Assembly (NCBI GenBank): GCA_022376515.1
Contig: WTXI01000083.1
Span: 1 to 64,000, forward strand
Source: Lactifluus volemus
Lineage: Eukaryota > Basidiomycota > Agaricomycetes > Russulales > Russulaceae
DNA: 64,000 nucleotides
Reading direction: 5' to 3'
Shown here: in pieces, positions 10,874 through 23,019 of the stretch
Layout of the letters: each line of letters opens with the position of its first letter
Numbering within the stretch: the first letter of the stretch is position 1
The notes under the pieces: model-generated
What the model was told of the DNA's origin: nothing
The model's database searches: none
The model's input: only the letters and a program-made list of their open reading frames with translations
Program-made: the position numbers and the translations under genes

Positions 10874-11098
10874 TGAGTACATTGTGAAGCTCTACTGTAT
10901 GGCAATGTAAGTGGTACCACAATATATGAGAATATATTAGAATGTACTGAAGTATATTGTGAAACTGTACTGTAACACAATGTAAGTGGTTTCACAATGT
11001 ATGGAAATTTATTGGTATATAATTGAATACATTGTGGAGTGCTATAGTACAGCAATGTAACCAGCACCACAATGAATGGGAATACAATGAGCCTAACT
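10874..11098. repeat. Degenerate ~75-bp tandem repeat, three copies
   Basis: Units start at about 10874, 10948 and 11024. Each has the order TGA(A/G)TA(C/T)ATTGTG, a tract ending CAATGTAA, then CACAATG/CACAATA and an AT-rich stretch. A fourth, poorer unit may precede them. They lie just inside the left end of the Plavaka element; AT-rich sequence with ACATTGTATTGTGG also occurs inside the right end (around 24690), so they may be subterminal repeats. Confidence 0.6.
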
Positions 11099-11577
11099 TA
11101 TCTACTGCCATATACAGCTATGTACTGGCAGTTACAAACACAGCTTTTCACACTGCATCTTAATGTGAAAGACATGTTTTGGATCAGATATTGTTATATA
11201 TAGGTAAAAAAGACATTTGTGGGTTTAATACATAGCATGTTACATGTGATTTATTATCTCATTACATCACACATCAGTTGGTCATTAGTACCATATTACC
11301 AAAAGCACTGCTATCAACCGCACATCATACTGTACAGGGAAATGAAAGAAGAAAGGGAGAGGGAGAGGGGCAGGGAGACTCCTGACAGATAAGGGGAACA
11401 AATGTCGACCCATCAACTAACTTGGTTCTGCGGCCAATATGACTGAAATACCTTGCATCAAACTACACGCACACTCTCTTGCCTGTGCCAGACACCAGTA
11501 ACTGTACAAAGGAAAAGAGAAACGTCAATGATAGGTCAACCACGACATGAACAAGTAAATCAACACTCGACTCAATG

Positions 11578-14437
11578 CTAGACACGCTTCAAGTTCCTCT
11601 TTGACACAAGACGAGCTTTCTTCTGTGGTGGTGGTCGTAACTCCGAGTCTTCAACAGGGGTAAGTTCCGATTCACTGAGGTTATCCATCAGAGCCTTAGA
11701 ACCAGATAGGTAAGCGATCACTTGCACAAAACCCATCCAACTTACACGCTTAGTAGCAGATCTAGTGCGGCGAGGGGGTGACCGTCTTGTAGTCTCAAAG
11801 TCTGTGCGCTTGCTAAGCTCTGTCTTCCGATGTGCCACCTCCCTCACACGCCTCTGGTATTCATGTCAGAAATGAGCCACTTGTACTCGTGAATTTTGAC
11901 TGGACTTACCTGGATCCTCACTGGCAGTTCACTATCTGAGTCCATCCATTGACGCGGCTCTTTTTCCTTCGACTTAGACTCAGAGCATTCATGTCAGAAA
12001 CGAGCCGCTTGTAGTCAAGAATTTTGACTGGACTTACCTGAATCCTTACTGGCGGTTCACTATCTAAGTTTATCCATTGACGTGACTCTTTTTCCTTCCT
12101 CTGAGTCGGCAATGTGTTACCCTCTGATTGATGGTGTTGGTCGCGCACTTCTGACGGGTGGACACGGTCTTCAAATCATGAGCTCAACCTTTGGTCTAAG
12201 GCCTTGCTGCCTCACCGCTCACTCACCGTAATATTGTTCAACGATCACACCTTCATCTTCCTGCTCCCGCTCCCACTCCATCTCACTGTCACCATCACCA
12301 CCGCCATCACCATTATCATGCTGGCTTTGATCCTCGTGGCGCTCGCGCTGGTGTTGTTCCTCAGGCTCAAGCTCCTGCTCTTCAAGCCTGTGTTGTCGCT
12401 CAAACTGTGCTCTAAGTCGTTCCGCAGGCATCAGTAAACCTAACAAAAACTTTTTTGGGCTTGCTCAAGCTTGCTCAAGCTTGAGCAAGCTTAAAAGTAC
12501 ACAAAATTGCAAAAGTTCTCAAGGAACCTAAATTTTACCAAAAAGTTTGCTTTCAACTATATTCTCAAAAAGTAAATAAGGTAAAAAAGTTCATAAAAGT
12601 GATCAAAAGTCATAAAAGTGTCTGAAGTGAAAAAGTGTCTTTCATCAGTGCTGAAACTAGCAAGGCAGGGAATCCAGAGAAACAAAGGTGAGAACCCTAG
12701 ATATGATGAAGATACAGGTATGTGGAGAGTGTGCCCTGAATGTGATGAAGAGGGTCAGTGGCCAATCCAGATTATCCATCTTGACACCATACTTTGTGGT
12801 ATACATCTTCTACCATGCTATGGAAAGGGGTTACTTCAATTGGACTTGACTTATAGCAATGCCCTTGATGCTTGTGATTCATATTTTATAAACCAATTTA
12901 TTGACTGCCAACTTTTTTACTTTTTTACTTGTTTGCTTTCGAAAGTGGAAAAGACCAAAAGTTTTTGCACCATTTACTGATGGGGTTTGGACCAGCGCGT
13001 GGTCGTTCAGGACGAGTTTGCCTGCACTTCTTCTTCTTAAAGGACCGCAGGCCCTGAATCTGTCTTCAAAAGCGATAGAAATCAGAAATAACAACATTTA
13101 GATAACGCTTACCCGTCCCACCAATCGAGCGTTTCACGGATGAATGGTTCATCCGAGTTTTCTTCGAACATAGCCACAATATTGTCATAAAAGTGGTCAA
13201 GATTGAATTCGTCGATGTAGTTCGCCCACTTGTTAGCAGATGATAACACAAAATAGCACTTTCACATGTACATTAGCAGGCCCGGGCCTGGGCAACGCTG
13301 AGAAAATACCAACAAGATCATGGAACTAACCTGTACAGCTGTATATGCGATCATACGGCCCGTAACCTTTCTAAGCATGAAGACCTTTGCCTTGGTTTTA
13401 TTGGCAGTGTTGGTGGCGTTGATAGCAGAAGAAGGGCCAGTGAAGATGTGGCGAAACACCTAACGCATCACAAAAGTAACTCAATATATCGAAAACGATG
13501 ACTGGGAATAGTAACTCACCCTAATAAGGAGGAATCCTCGAAATAGGCCCTTCGTGCTGTCTTCTGGATCGTATTCCGTCCCAGTCGCATACATAAAGGA
13601 AGGGAAATCGTCGTCTATGATGGATATTAATCCATCAGAAACCTTGTTAATAAACTCCCTGGCAAAATAGATCAGTTAAAGCGAGGAATAAGGCGCATAT
13701 ACATTACACAGGATCATCTTCAAATTCATTCCTTAAGCGCAAGGGACAGAGATGATCAGCTGTGTCAAGGTGAAGGAATCCACGTGCATATTTTGGGTCA
13801 CTAGCTGAAAGGCGGTCGATATCATAGTCGGATGTGAACTTGGATCCAGATTTCGGGTCCTCATAGATAAAATCGAGGATTGATGCCTTTAGTTTTGCTG
13901 TATCATCACTTCGAGAGGCATAAGATGCCTTGGAAATCTAAATCAAAGTGATAAAATCGTCAACGAGCAACGCATATAGCTACTTCCCTTGTTGATCAAC
14001 CCAATAAATGCCTGTGTGTCGTGTGCACAAGCATCCACAACAAGCCTGAATCCGCGTTCAAGCTTCATAATAGCACTGAAAACATATCGCTCGTCATTGG
14101 TGTACCTAACTGATATTAATATGTGTGGTCACAATTTATAGATTGAAGACGTACTCGTCTTCCCCTTCCTCACCCTCAATCTCAGGGGCTGCCTCTGGTA
14201 CACCCGCATAGAAGGCACGGTGGAGGTTTATGAATGGATGAATGGTCTGTGAAATGATGCGTGCTTTGGCAAGGTAGGGCGCGAAGTGTTTGTTACTAGG
14301 GATCGTGAGCGAACACTGGTCAGGTGGGAACCATGGACTTACCTCCCTCCATCTCGGAGTGATCGACAAATTTCCCCTAGGACATTGTCAGCCAACTCAC
14401 GTTCATCATTGATGTTGTTGTTGGCATTATCAGACAT
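11578..14437 (-). CDS. DUF6698-like protein, multi-exon, carried inside the Plavaka element
   Basis: From an ATG at 14437 about ten exons can be joined in phase to a TAG at 11578. Recognisable segments in order: NKHFAPYLAKARIISQTIHP; YVFSAIMKLERGFRLVVDAC; ASYASRSDDTAKLKASILDF; GFLHLDTADHLCPLRLRNEF; VFRHIFTGPSSAINATNTA; VTGRMIAYTAVQ followed by CYFVLSSANKWANYIDEF; and ETLDWWDG. This matches the layout I know for basidiomycete DUF6698 proteins. A 538-bp intron (12977-12440) then leads in phase to a C-terminal tail: an acidic, Glu/Gln-rich helix (12439-12227), two near-identical 20-residue segments, and a basic end (KKARLVSKRNLKR). One donor near 13993 reads AAG|GGAAGT instead of GTAAGT, so the copy may be damaged. 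Function is unknown. Confidence 0.6.
11859..12114. repeat. Tandem duplication of an exon plus intron (128-bp unit, two copies)
   Basis: The segment starting ATTCATGTCAGAAA at 11859 recurs at 11987, offset 128 bp. Each copy holds a coding part ending in PVRIQ, a GTAAGT donor and the downstream intron. The 63-bp exon 11972-11910 and the 3' half of exon 12168-12038 therefore encode similar segments (KEKEPRQWMDSDSE and KEKESRQWINLDSE). Both copies keep splice sites and phase. Confidence 0.85.
12618..12950 (+). pseudogene. C-terminal fragment of another CMC/Plavaka-like transposon protein
   Basis: The plus-strand frame reads WRVCPECDEEGQWPIQIIHL followed by DTILCGIHLLPCYGKG and DLTYSNALDACDSYFINQFI. 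The C-terminal region of the Plavaka gene at 22340-22460 has a comparable order (VIRAIHLIPAF, then the YYVGMFVDRD region). There is no upstream remainder. It lies antisense within the large intron of the DUF6698-like gene, flanked by CAAAAAC (12444) and GTTTTTG (12961) and next to a TTGCTCAAGC palindrome (12460-12492), so it looks like a captured or internally deleted transposon. Confidence 0.45.
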
Positions 14438-15956
14438 GACAAGCACGGTCGATCAAGTAAACAAAAACGCGCCTGCATTTACTCACCAGATTTGGATCAC
14501 GCGTTTAGTCACCAGATTTAGGGCACGTGACACTTCAGATTTAATTATACTCAATGAGACACGTACTACGATGAAGCATAATGAGATAGATGCTGCCACT
14601 GAACTCCAGTTGTATTCTGAGGCCAGATGGTGTGAAGACAATCGAGCGGGCAAGGAGAAGCGACAGCCACTGCGGACCGTCCGGACAGAGTCATCATCAC
14701 GTATTGGTGTGCTGAGCCCCTGAGCCCCCAGCTGATCGTTCCTGAGGATTGAGTGGAGTTCGGCCAATGACACCATGTCATCCTATAGCTTACGGTTGAG
14801 TATACCATATTTGCACCCCTGAACAGAATAAAAGCTCACATGGTCGATGAGATGGCCGAGTAAGTCGAGGGAACCTCTGTAATGCATATAATTGGTGGAC
14901 ATGGGCCTACTTGATGAGTCACCGGCTTCAGGGTCAACTAAAGGGCGGATTAGTGTTGCGGCCCATTGGTAGAAGGCTTGCGGGAGGCTTGCTCAGTCAC
15001 CTGAGCACTAACCATCAGCTTGGAGCGCCCTTATGGTTGAAATTATACCCGATTGCAAACTCTCGGGACAAGGGTGGCAAGTGGTGGTGGAATCTCGCTG
15101 GTGGGACCACCTCAGACAAAGGATAGAGAAAGATCATAACATCATGGCCAACACAAGCTGTTAGCACCAGTTCAAAATGCGTATGAGATGGTGCGCAGAG
15201 GCAGGGGGCGCAGGTATATGATAAGCCTGCCTTTGCTGTCCCAAGTAGGGCAGAGAAGCAGGAGTGACAGGTGATGACGCGATGACATCTGGATAGTTGT
15301 CTAGATAGGAGGGTGATCTTTGAAGGGGGACTGTGATGGGGAATAGGGAGATGGTAGAATAGTTTGATGAGAACGACGTGGCAGATAGGAAAGAGAAGGG
15401 ATGTCCAGTGAAGATGGCAACGAGCTGTTGTTGAGCCCTACGTGGGAGTGAGGTGACTTCCTGAGCGGGTTGCCAACCGTGGTTGCATCGGAGGGAGTAT
15501 TGACCGGTTGGGGATGGACTCACAGGCTTTTCATACCAATGCCAAGACTGGCGGGGCCAGTTATGAACCCACACGCAATGGCAAGCCCATTGGAGGCGGC
15601 CCAGTGATGCCTCAGCTAATTCAAGGCCATACACCAATGCGAGACAGAGAGGGGGGTGCAACAAGAGCTCTACCCAAGATGGCCAGACAGTGTGTCAAGG
15701 CCACTCATGATAGCACCTGTGCAGGGAAATGGGACTGGGTAAAAGGAAGCAGATGAATAGGGACACTGGCTTGAACACTCACAGTGTATGTAGAGCTGCT
15801 AAAAAAAAGGGTGTTGGTCTTCCATCAAAGCATGAAGTTGAACTTGACTCACCAGTGTTTCTTCCTCAAAGGCACTAAGCCAGGTAGTCCATCTATAGAA
15901 ATAGAATTACGAGAACTTGGGAAAAGGGTCAGTGAGCATTCTCAGTGACTCTCAGT

Positions 15957-15987
15957 CTTGAGCCCCTAAAGTTGGAATAGGGGGGAT
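15957..15987. repeat. 31-bp direct repeat, copy 1 (hairpin-forming)
   Basis: Identical over 31 bp to 17883-17913. It contains CCCCTA, a 9-base loop and TAGGGG, a short inverted repeat. Flanks are unrelated between the two copies. Confidence 0.8.
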
Positions 15988-16385
15988 ATGTGGGTGTGTG
16001 TGTATGAGTTGGAGAGAGTGGGCAATGCAAATGCTAGTAGGCAATGAGAGAGGGCAAAGATGAGGTGTGGCTGGTGCTGTAAATTGGAGTGATGGCAGAA
16101 TTGCTGCTGTGGCCCTTGTACATGGGGGTCAATGACCTTTGGCATAAAGCAATTGAGACACCATATGTTTGCCTACCTGGGGCACTACTAAGCATCCACC
16201 TTGCGGCTTCATGCTTGGAGTGTGCCCAGGAGCCATCCCCCCTGATTCACAAGGGTCAATGACGTTCAGCATCATGATGGTGAATGAAGAAAGGATGGTG
16301 TTATGTGTTCTGTTGATTACTCATATACCTTTCTCACGCACTGCCTGCCAGGTTTGCGGGCCTGGGTATCACGGGCCGGGTTATG

Positions 16386-16453
16386 GAGTCTGAAATTTGG
16401 TGTGACCTAGCGTGACTGACCGGAAGGGGGCGACTGGAGAGGGGGCGGGATAG
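16386..16453. mobile_element. Diverged end of the 58772-59085 MITE family
   Basis: GAGTCTGAAA, then GTGAC, GCGTGACTG and CCGGAAGGGGG, ending GGGGGCGGGATAG followed by TA. This parallels the right end of the MITE at 59016-59085 (GAGTCTGAAAA, GCGTGACTGG, CCGGAAGGGGGG, GGGTTAG, TA) in order and spacing. No matching left end is obvious, so only a fragment is claimed. Confidence 0.45.
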
Positions 16454-17882
16454 TAAGAGGCACGCACAAGATCGGAAAGCAATCTCATGTGTGCGATCAA
16501 TACTGAGGCTGTCACCTCGCATGCCGCATGCGTGGTAGAGGGGGTTGAGGAGAATTGAGATTGCAAAATGTTCAAAGGGACGTGAGTGCCAACTGCCAAG
16601 ATCATGGCGGCGGACCTTGAGTGGTGGTGGGGGGCTGCAGGGACGCCGCAAGGGCAATGTCGCAGGGCGACCGTCGGGACAGCGGCAACAGCAGCAAGGG
16701 GAGATGGCAAGGGCCACACAGAGTAGGAGGTGAACCCGGGCGACGATAGCACAAGTCACTGGTGTCAGCTCTCGGACGGCCGCGACAGTGACGCCCAAGC
16801 AGTTGTGACACTATGGACCGTTTGCACGGCACGGTGCCCCCTCCGTGCCAGTGGGTCGACACGAGGGGAGGGGCGAGGCGACGACGGAGGTGACAGAGGA
16901 GGACGGGCGATGGAGGTGATACAGGAAGCGAGCGACAAAGGGCCATGCAATAGTGCCAGTCACTGGCGTCAGGCGTTCAGACAATCGCAATAGCGATGCC
17001 TGCGCGACCTTGACGCCGTTGACCGTCAAAGCATGAACCCCTCCCCTCAGTGCCGGGTGGATGCGAGAAGCAAGGGGATGTAAGGGAAGGAAGGAAAGTC
17101 AGTAGGAGAAGTCCAAAAAAATATATTCAGACGCACCAGCATGGCCCATGCTTACAGACAGACTCAGTGGTGGGAGCGCGGGGAAGGCATCGCGAGGAGG
17201 CATTGCAACGGCAGCGTGGCGCCAGAGGGCGTGTGACGGCTGCATCAGAGAGAAGGACAAGAGAGGAGGAGGCGATGACACCGAGGAGGCGAGACTTGCT
17301 CTGCACGGGTAAGGGTATAGATGGTAAAGGCTTGGGTGTGCTGGTAGCGGGCAGGGTATTGGATCTCGAGAGGGACGGCTTTGGTACGAGATCCGATATA
17401 TGGTAGATAACATCGGCATGAACCACAGGGGGGCGGGGTCCAACGGAAATGTTCGCAAATTCGACGACGTACGGGATCCCGTAAGGTGTAACTCTTATTT
17501 CGGTGTTGGGGAGCGTCATAAGGTAAGGTTGGGGAAGGGAGAATAGGTAGTGAGGGCTATGCGATAAGGCTTAAAATTGGGGTACCCAAACTTGAAGGCA
17601 AACGGTGAGATGTATGTATGTATGTATGAAGGTGCACGATAGAATTGACCTGAGAGGGAGAAGGGAAGGGGACATGCGAGACAGCGCTCATCATATGCAT
17701 CAGTCCTCGAGGAAGACACGTTGTATGGGCCACGACCTCTACGCACGCAGAAAGCGTGAGACACAAGTCAAACTGGAGCTGAACGCGTCCTACATCAGCT
17801 ATTGGAGATCGTCTGCAATCTGTCCATAAGCACAGTGTGAACGGACATGGGACGAAGAAATCTCACTGGCCCACCTTCAGCG

Positions 17883-17913
17883 CTTGAGCCCCTAAAGTTG
17901 GAATAGGGGGGAT
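17883..17913. repeat. 31-bp direct repeat, copy 2
   Basis: Identical to 15957-15987, in the same orientation, 1926 bp downstream. Confidence 0.8.
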
Positions 17914-18536
17914 GCGGAGGAGAGAGCCAGACATGACATAATGAATAAAGGGACTCTTGTACAAACTCCTCCACCGCTTGGTAGGACCACATTGAATATC
18001 CAACACAGAGCAGTGGGTCGGGTGAGTCTGTTGGCCCTCTTGCAGTCTTGGGTCAGGCTGTGACGAGGTTGAGCGATTTGGATGAGTGGCACTAATCCCT
18101 CACTTACACGTACACTTTTTCTCAGGCCGTCAAGCTTGGGGCCATCGCTCCAGCCTCCTGGGTTAGTGACAGTGTTATGACTTTTGACATCTGTGCTTTA
18201 GGATGCCAAGGGGATTTGTGGTGGTCCAGGTCCGTAATGTACTGAACATAGGGAACGACTCCGAACGAGAGAGTGAACAAGCGAGGAGAGAGGAGCGAGG
18301 GGCACTTGACGGATGAAGCCAAAGATGGCAGTTCAGGACGCTGTTCCTGGCAAATGACGTCATCGTTAGCAGAGTTTCGTGCGTCCAACTGCCTATTTGG
18401 GTATCGTAAGCCGCATGACCTTGCTTGCATCTTTCGCTGGGCTTCCATCACGCCACCACACTTCAGCAATTTTAGTTGGATTCATATTACTTCTACCAGT
18501 GTGATCTGAGTCTATCTCTTGCGATTACATCTCGGA

Positions 18537-21500
18537 ATGGCTGGTATCAAGTGCCCTGGATGCCGGAAAACATTTCAGGGCAATCATGCCTTTAGTCGCC
18601 ATAAGCTAGGGTGCTCGGCCCTTCGTCAAGTTGCAAAACAACAGCTCAAGAAACGTGAAGGCAACGCTAGAGCAAGGAGGGAAGAAAACTTGGCCATGGC
18701 TATGACAAATAACACAGCTGGGCCCTCCCTTCTTCATCACCAGCCTGAGGTGGTGTCACCTCCCGTGTCGATTGGGCCAGATGCAGTAAGTCAAGCCACC
18801 TTTATTTCCGAATAGCACCAAATGAATATAACTTGAAGGCTACTCAGTACCAGGGCCATGATGATGCGATCAATGTAGCGGCTCCTTGGAAAAGTCATAT
18901 GCTGCCCAAGGATTACCGTGATGAATTACCCCAGCGCCTCCCTATTTCCCTCCAACAGACTTGGATGAGCCCATGGATGACTTGGAGTCGCAATTAGACC
19001 CCGATATTGCTATGGCATCTCCTAGGCCAAACACAGACAGGCCTTTTCGAACTGAACCAGATAGATTTGGGGTTTTTCGTGAATATGCTCATGGCCAGCC
19101 AAGTATTACCCCTGATCAATTTCACTCACTATCTGACATTTCCGACTCTCCCTACCTGGCTCTTGACCCTTTCTCCAATTCTCACCACCCCCGTCACACC
19201 ACATTTGGCTCTGATCCTCAAAAGATCACGTTTAACATCGACTCGGACAACTGGCAGCAGAGTCACGCCCGGGCTGATGCTGCTAGGACTCCAAATCTCC
19301 CAGCCTTTGCTCCATTTCGAAATGCATCAGTATATCGCCTCATGACCTGGTTTCACCGACCATCAAACACAAAATCTATTGGCGAGCTCAACTCACTGGT
19401 TCATGATGTCCTTCTCGCACCTGACTTTCAGACCAACGACCTGGTTGGCTTTGATGCGGTAAAGGAAAATACACTCATGGACCACTATCATGAGAACATA
19501 TCAGCAGACCATATCCCGTCCCCCTTTTCCTTTGATGACACATGGATCAAGAGTACTATTGAAATCCCAGTTCCATGTGATGGAGTTCGACATTCTTCAG
19601 AGGCAGAGGCTCCAAAATTTCAAGTTGATATCCACCACCGGCGGCTCACTGAGGTCATCAAATCTGCGTACTTGGAACCAGCTGCAAAGGCATTTCATAC
19701 GTTCCCTTTTAGGGCCTTCTGGAAGCCCTCGGCTGATGAACCAGCGGAGCGTATATACTCTGAGGCTTACACAGGCAATAAATGGATCTGTGAGTATGAG
19801 AGTATACTCAAGTCACCACGGAGTCAAGATGATCCACATTCTCATCTGGAGCGTTTTCTTGTTGGACTCATGATATGGTCCGATTCTACATCACTTGCAC
19901 AATTTGGAACTGCGGAACTCTGGCCAATATACCTGTATATTGGTGCTCAATCAAAATATTCTCGTGTCAAACCATCGTCATTTGCTGCGCATCACATCGC
20001 TTATTTACCAAAGGTGAGTACCATTATTTACGGTGACCACCAAGTTACTGATAAATCTGGAATAGCTTGACGACACTGTTCAAGAATTTTATATGCAGAC
20101 ATTTGGCAAATCCGCCACATCTGAGATGCTTACACATCTTCGCCGAGAACTTGCACAAGCAGTCTGGTTACACCTTTTGGATGATGATTTTGTCTCTGCA
20201 TATACACACGGACTGGTCCTCAAGCTTGCTGATGGTGTGGACCGTTTGGGAATTTTGCGATTCCTAACATACTCTGCCGACTATGTGGAGAAGTAAGTCC
20301 TGAGTTTGTAAACCCTTAACTATGCTCACTTCATTTCCGATAGAGTTTTAATGTCTGGTTTGAAATACCTGTCACACTGTCCATGCCCTCGGTGCTTAGT
20401 TCTCAAAATCAATTTTCCGTTATTGGGGTCAAAGCGTGACATGCAAGACCGAGTAAAATCTAGGCGTGTTGATGATGATGCTAGGCAACAAGCAGTAGAT
20501 CGTGCACGCAGATTAATATTTGAAAAAGGTGTCAGCATAGGTAACAAACGAATTTCTGACATCTTGGGAGCACAGTCATTGGTTCCAACTCGGGTATGTC
20601 TCAGACTGTTGCGCGTTCATGCTTTCAAGTCTTGACTTACTTTTCTATAGAATGCATTTTCGCAGCGTTTGCTTAAAGCAGGACTCAACTTTTATGAGCT
20701 ATTTACGGTGGACCTCCTTCACGAGTTTGAAAATGGTGTATGGATGGCAACTTTCAAACATTTACTGCGGATTCTTCATGCACTTGGTGAGGATCGCATT
20801 CAGATACTAAATGAACGGTAAATTCCTTTCTTAATGACGCCTCCAAGTCTAATTAATATTACATATAGATATCGCCTAATTCCAACGTTTGGAAGAGGTA
20901 CTATCCGCCGCTTTGGGAGAAATGCCTCAGCGTTAAAGAAAATGGCTGCCCGTGACTATGAGGATTTGTTACAGGTATAGTATCTCCACACTAGTAGTAT
21001 TATGAGCTTAGACTGAGGTCATTTAAAAGTGTGCTATTCCAGTTTTTGAAGGACTCTTCCCACCAACGCAAGACACCATTGTCCGGAGGCTCTTATTTGA
21101 GCTGGGCACATGGCATGCATTTGCGAAGCTTCGACTTCATACTGAAACTACTGTGGATGACCTTGAGAGTTCGACAACTCGTCTTGGTGAGAGTCTACGA
21201 GTATTTGAGAAGGACATCTGTCGCAAGTACAAGACATATGACCTACCCTCAGAAGAAGCTGCGCGTACCCGACGCAAATCAGCTACTACTTTGGGCTCTC
21301 AGAAGCAAAAAGAGAAAATGGGCAGCACTCAGTCTACTCATACACGTCGCCAACGACTGTTCCGGCTTGAAACTGTCAAACTTCATTCACTTGGAGGATA
21401 TGCAAAAGCGATTCGGTTACATGGTACAACTGACAGCTATAATACACAAACGGCATGTCTCACTACTCTTTCGTCCATGTGGTAATATTGATAAGTAAAG

Positions 21501-22962
21501 TTAGGGCGAACTAGAACACCGACGTGTCAAACGTATGTATCGACGTGTGCACAAAGGAAAACATGTTATTGGGATAGGGCTACAAGTTCGACGAGAAAGG
21601 TTTATTCACATACTTCAGGAGCGTAACAAGCAACATAACCGCTCAGAAGTTGTGACACTGCCGACAGTTCCTTTTGAGGAACCTGAGGCACTTCCATATA
21701 CCCCCCCAGAGCTGCATCACCACATCTCTAATGACACCCGCCACAAGGTCAATCTGACTCAGTGGCTACGAAAAAATATCCAAGATCCTGCCATTTGTGT
21801 AGGTTCCTCAATGACAGTCCTACTAGAGTGTGGCTCACACTCTTATAGGACTTTCTCCCTCGTCTCAAAAACCATCTCTTGTCACGGCTTCTAGACTACA
21901 AGTATGATGGTGATGAATTGGACTTTACACCAACAGAGCGACGCCATGTTGTCATTGAGAACAACACCGTTTACTGCCATAAAGTCCTCCGAGTAAACTA
22001 CACAACATATGATTTGAGGCGTGGACAAGACTCACTAAATCCCCGGGTTCCAGGGCACGCAGATTTTATGGTACTGTCTCCAGAGACTGAGGAGAATAAT
22101 GACGACCCCCACCCTTACTGGTATGGTCGAATTCTGGGCATCTTTCATGCCAATATTCGGCATATCGGTCCTCAGTCAAGGTCACAAGAGCCAAAGCAAA
22201 TGGAGTTTCTGTTTGTTCGCTGGTTTGGCAGAGACATGACACCACATCCCGGATGGAAGGCCAAGAGGTTGATTCGTCTGGGATTTGTTCCAGGTAATGA
22301 CGAAATGGCATTCGGTTTTGTGGACCCTGCTCAAGTGATTCGTGCCATCCATCTCATTCCGGCCTTTGCATGGGGTCATACCACAAAATACCTTCCATCC
22401 TCACCAATTGCACGTGCCGGGTATCAGAACACAGATGAGGATTGGCAACTGTATTATGTTGGAATGTGAGTTAATTTCTACCTGTGATATACAGTTAATG
22501 ACTTGATGACGGTGTGCCACTGGTGGCATATGATCACGATATAGGTTTGTGGATCGAGATATGATGCTACGCTTTCGTGGTGGTGGTGTCGGACACAAGC
22601 CAACACGTGCAGCTACAGACTGTTTCAAGAAAGACCGTGACCGCCTAGATATCAGAACAAGACCAGACAATGACTCCGAGTCAGAGGAGCTGAATGAGTT
22701 AGACTCGGACGCTGATGACTCAGAGATGCTATCAGATGACCGTGACGAGGTTCTCAATGAAGAGGAAAGTGGAATAGATGAAGAGGAAGAGGAATTTGGG
22801 ATCAGGGGGTTGAAGGAACAAGCCGTCAACTCTGACTCGGAGTCAGATCCTGATGAGATGCCGTTGGTACTAGAGGAGCCCGATGAAGAAGACTTTGGAC
22901 CTGAAGGAGATGGTATGGGACCAGACCCTGATATGGATGAACTAGGCTATGGTGAGATGTAG
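18537..22962 (+). CDS. Plavaka-type (CMC-like) DNA transposase
   Basis: Exon 1 (18537-18785) encodes a zinc-finger start, CPGCRKTFQGNHAFSRH, with the last Cys five residues later. After an intron to 18838, the frame must change near 18940-18965 (small intron or indel) to enter the long exon 18961-20013. Then follow introns 20014-20065 and 20293-20343 and further short introns. Diagnostic segments: WPIYLYIGAQSKYSRVKPSS, AAHHIAYLPK, LTHLRRELAQAVW, FLTYSADYVEK, HCPCPRCLV, GSKRDMQDR, LLRILHALGEDR, LHSLGGYAKAIRLHGTTDSY, GELEHRRVKRMYRRVHK, and a C-terminus with FVRWFGRDMTPHPGW, VIRAIHLIPAFAWGHT and FVDRDMMLRFRGGGVGH before an acidic tail. These are Plavaka hallmarks. Much of the frame is intact. 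It would cut and paste the surrounding element with CATCAG ends. Confidence 0.85.
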
Positions 22963-23019
22963 ATATCACAGTGTGACCCTGACACCAAACAACGTTGACA
23001 TGCCAGTGATGGGCAGAGT

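Larger units (their letters stand above)
14438..18536. other. 4-kb stretch inside the Plavaka element with no confident gene
   Basis: Open frames here are short and mostly reflect composition. One plus-strand stretch (about 15508-15750; PIGGGPVMPQLIQGHTP, then MARQCVKATHDSTCAGKW) has a protein-like composition but no family I can name. The interval also holds two 31-bp direct repeats, a diverged MITE end (16386-16453), two loosely similar GC-rich blocks (about 16740-16830 and 16955-17045) and a short (TGTA)n run near 17611. Confidence 0.5.

Noticed and set aside
12431..12431. ATG at 12431 as the start of a separate 207-residue gene
   Set aside because: An in-phase splice from 12978 to 12439 links it to the DUF6698 part; kept only as an alternative.
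15161..15664. 167-codon minus-strand frame
   Set aside because: Composition-driven, no motif, and overlaps a more protein-like plus-strand frame; neither is convincing.
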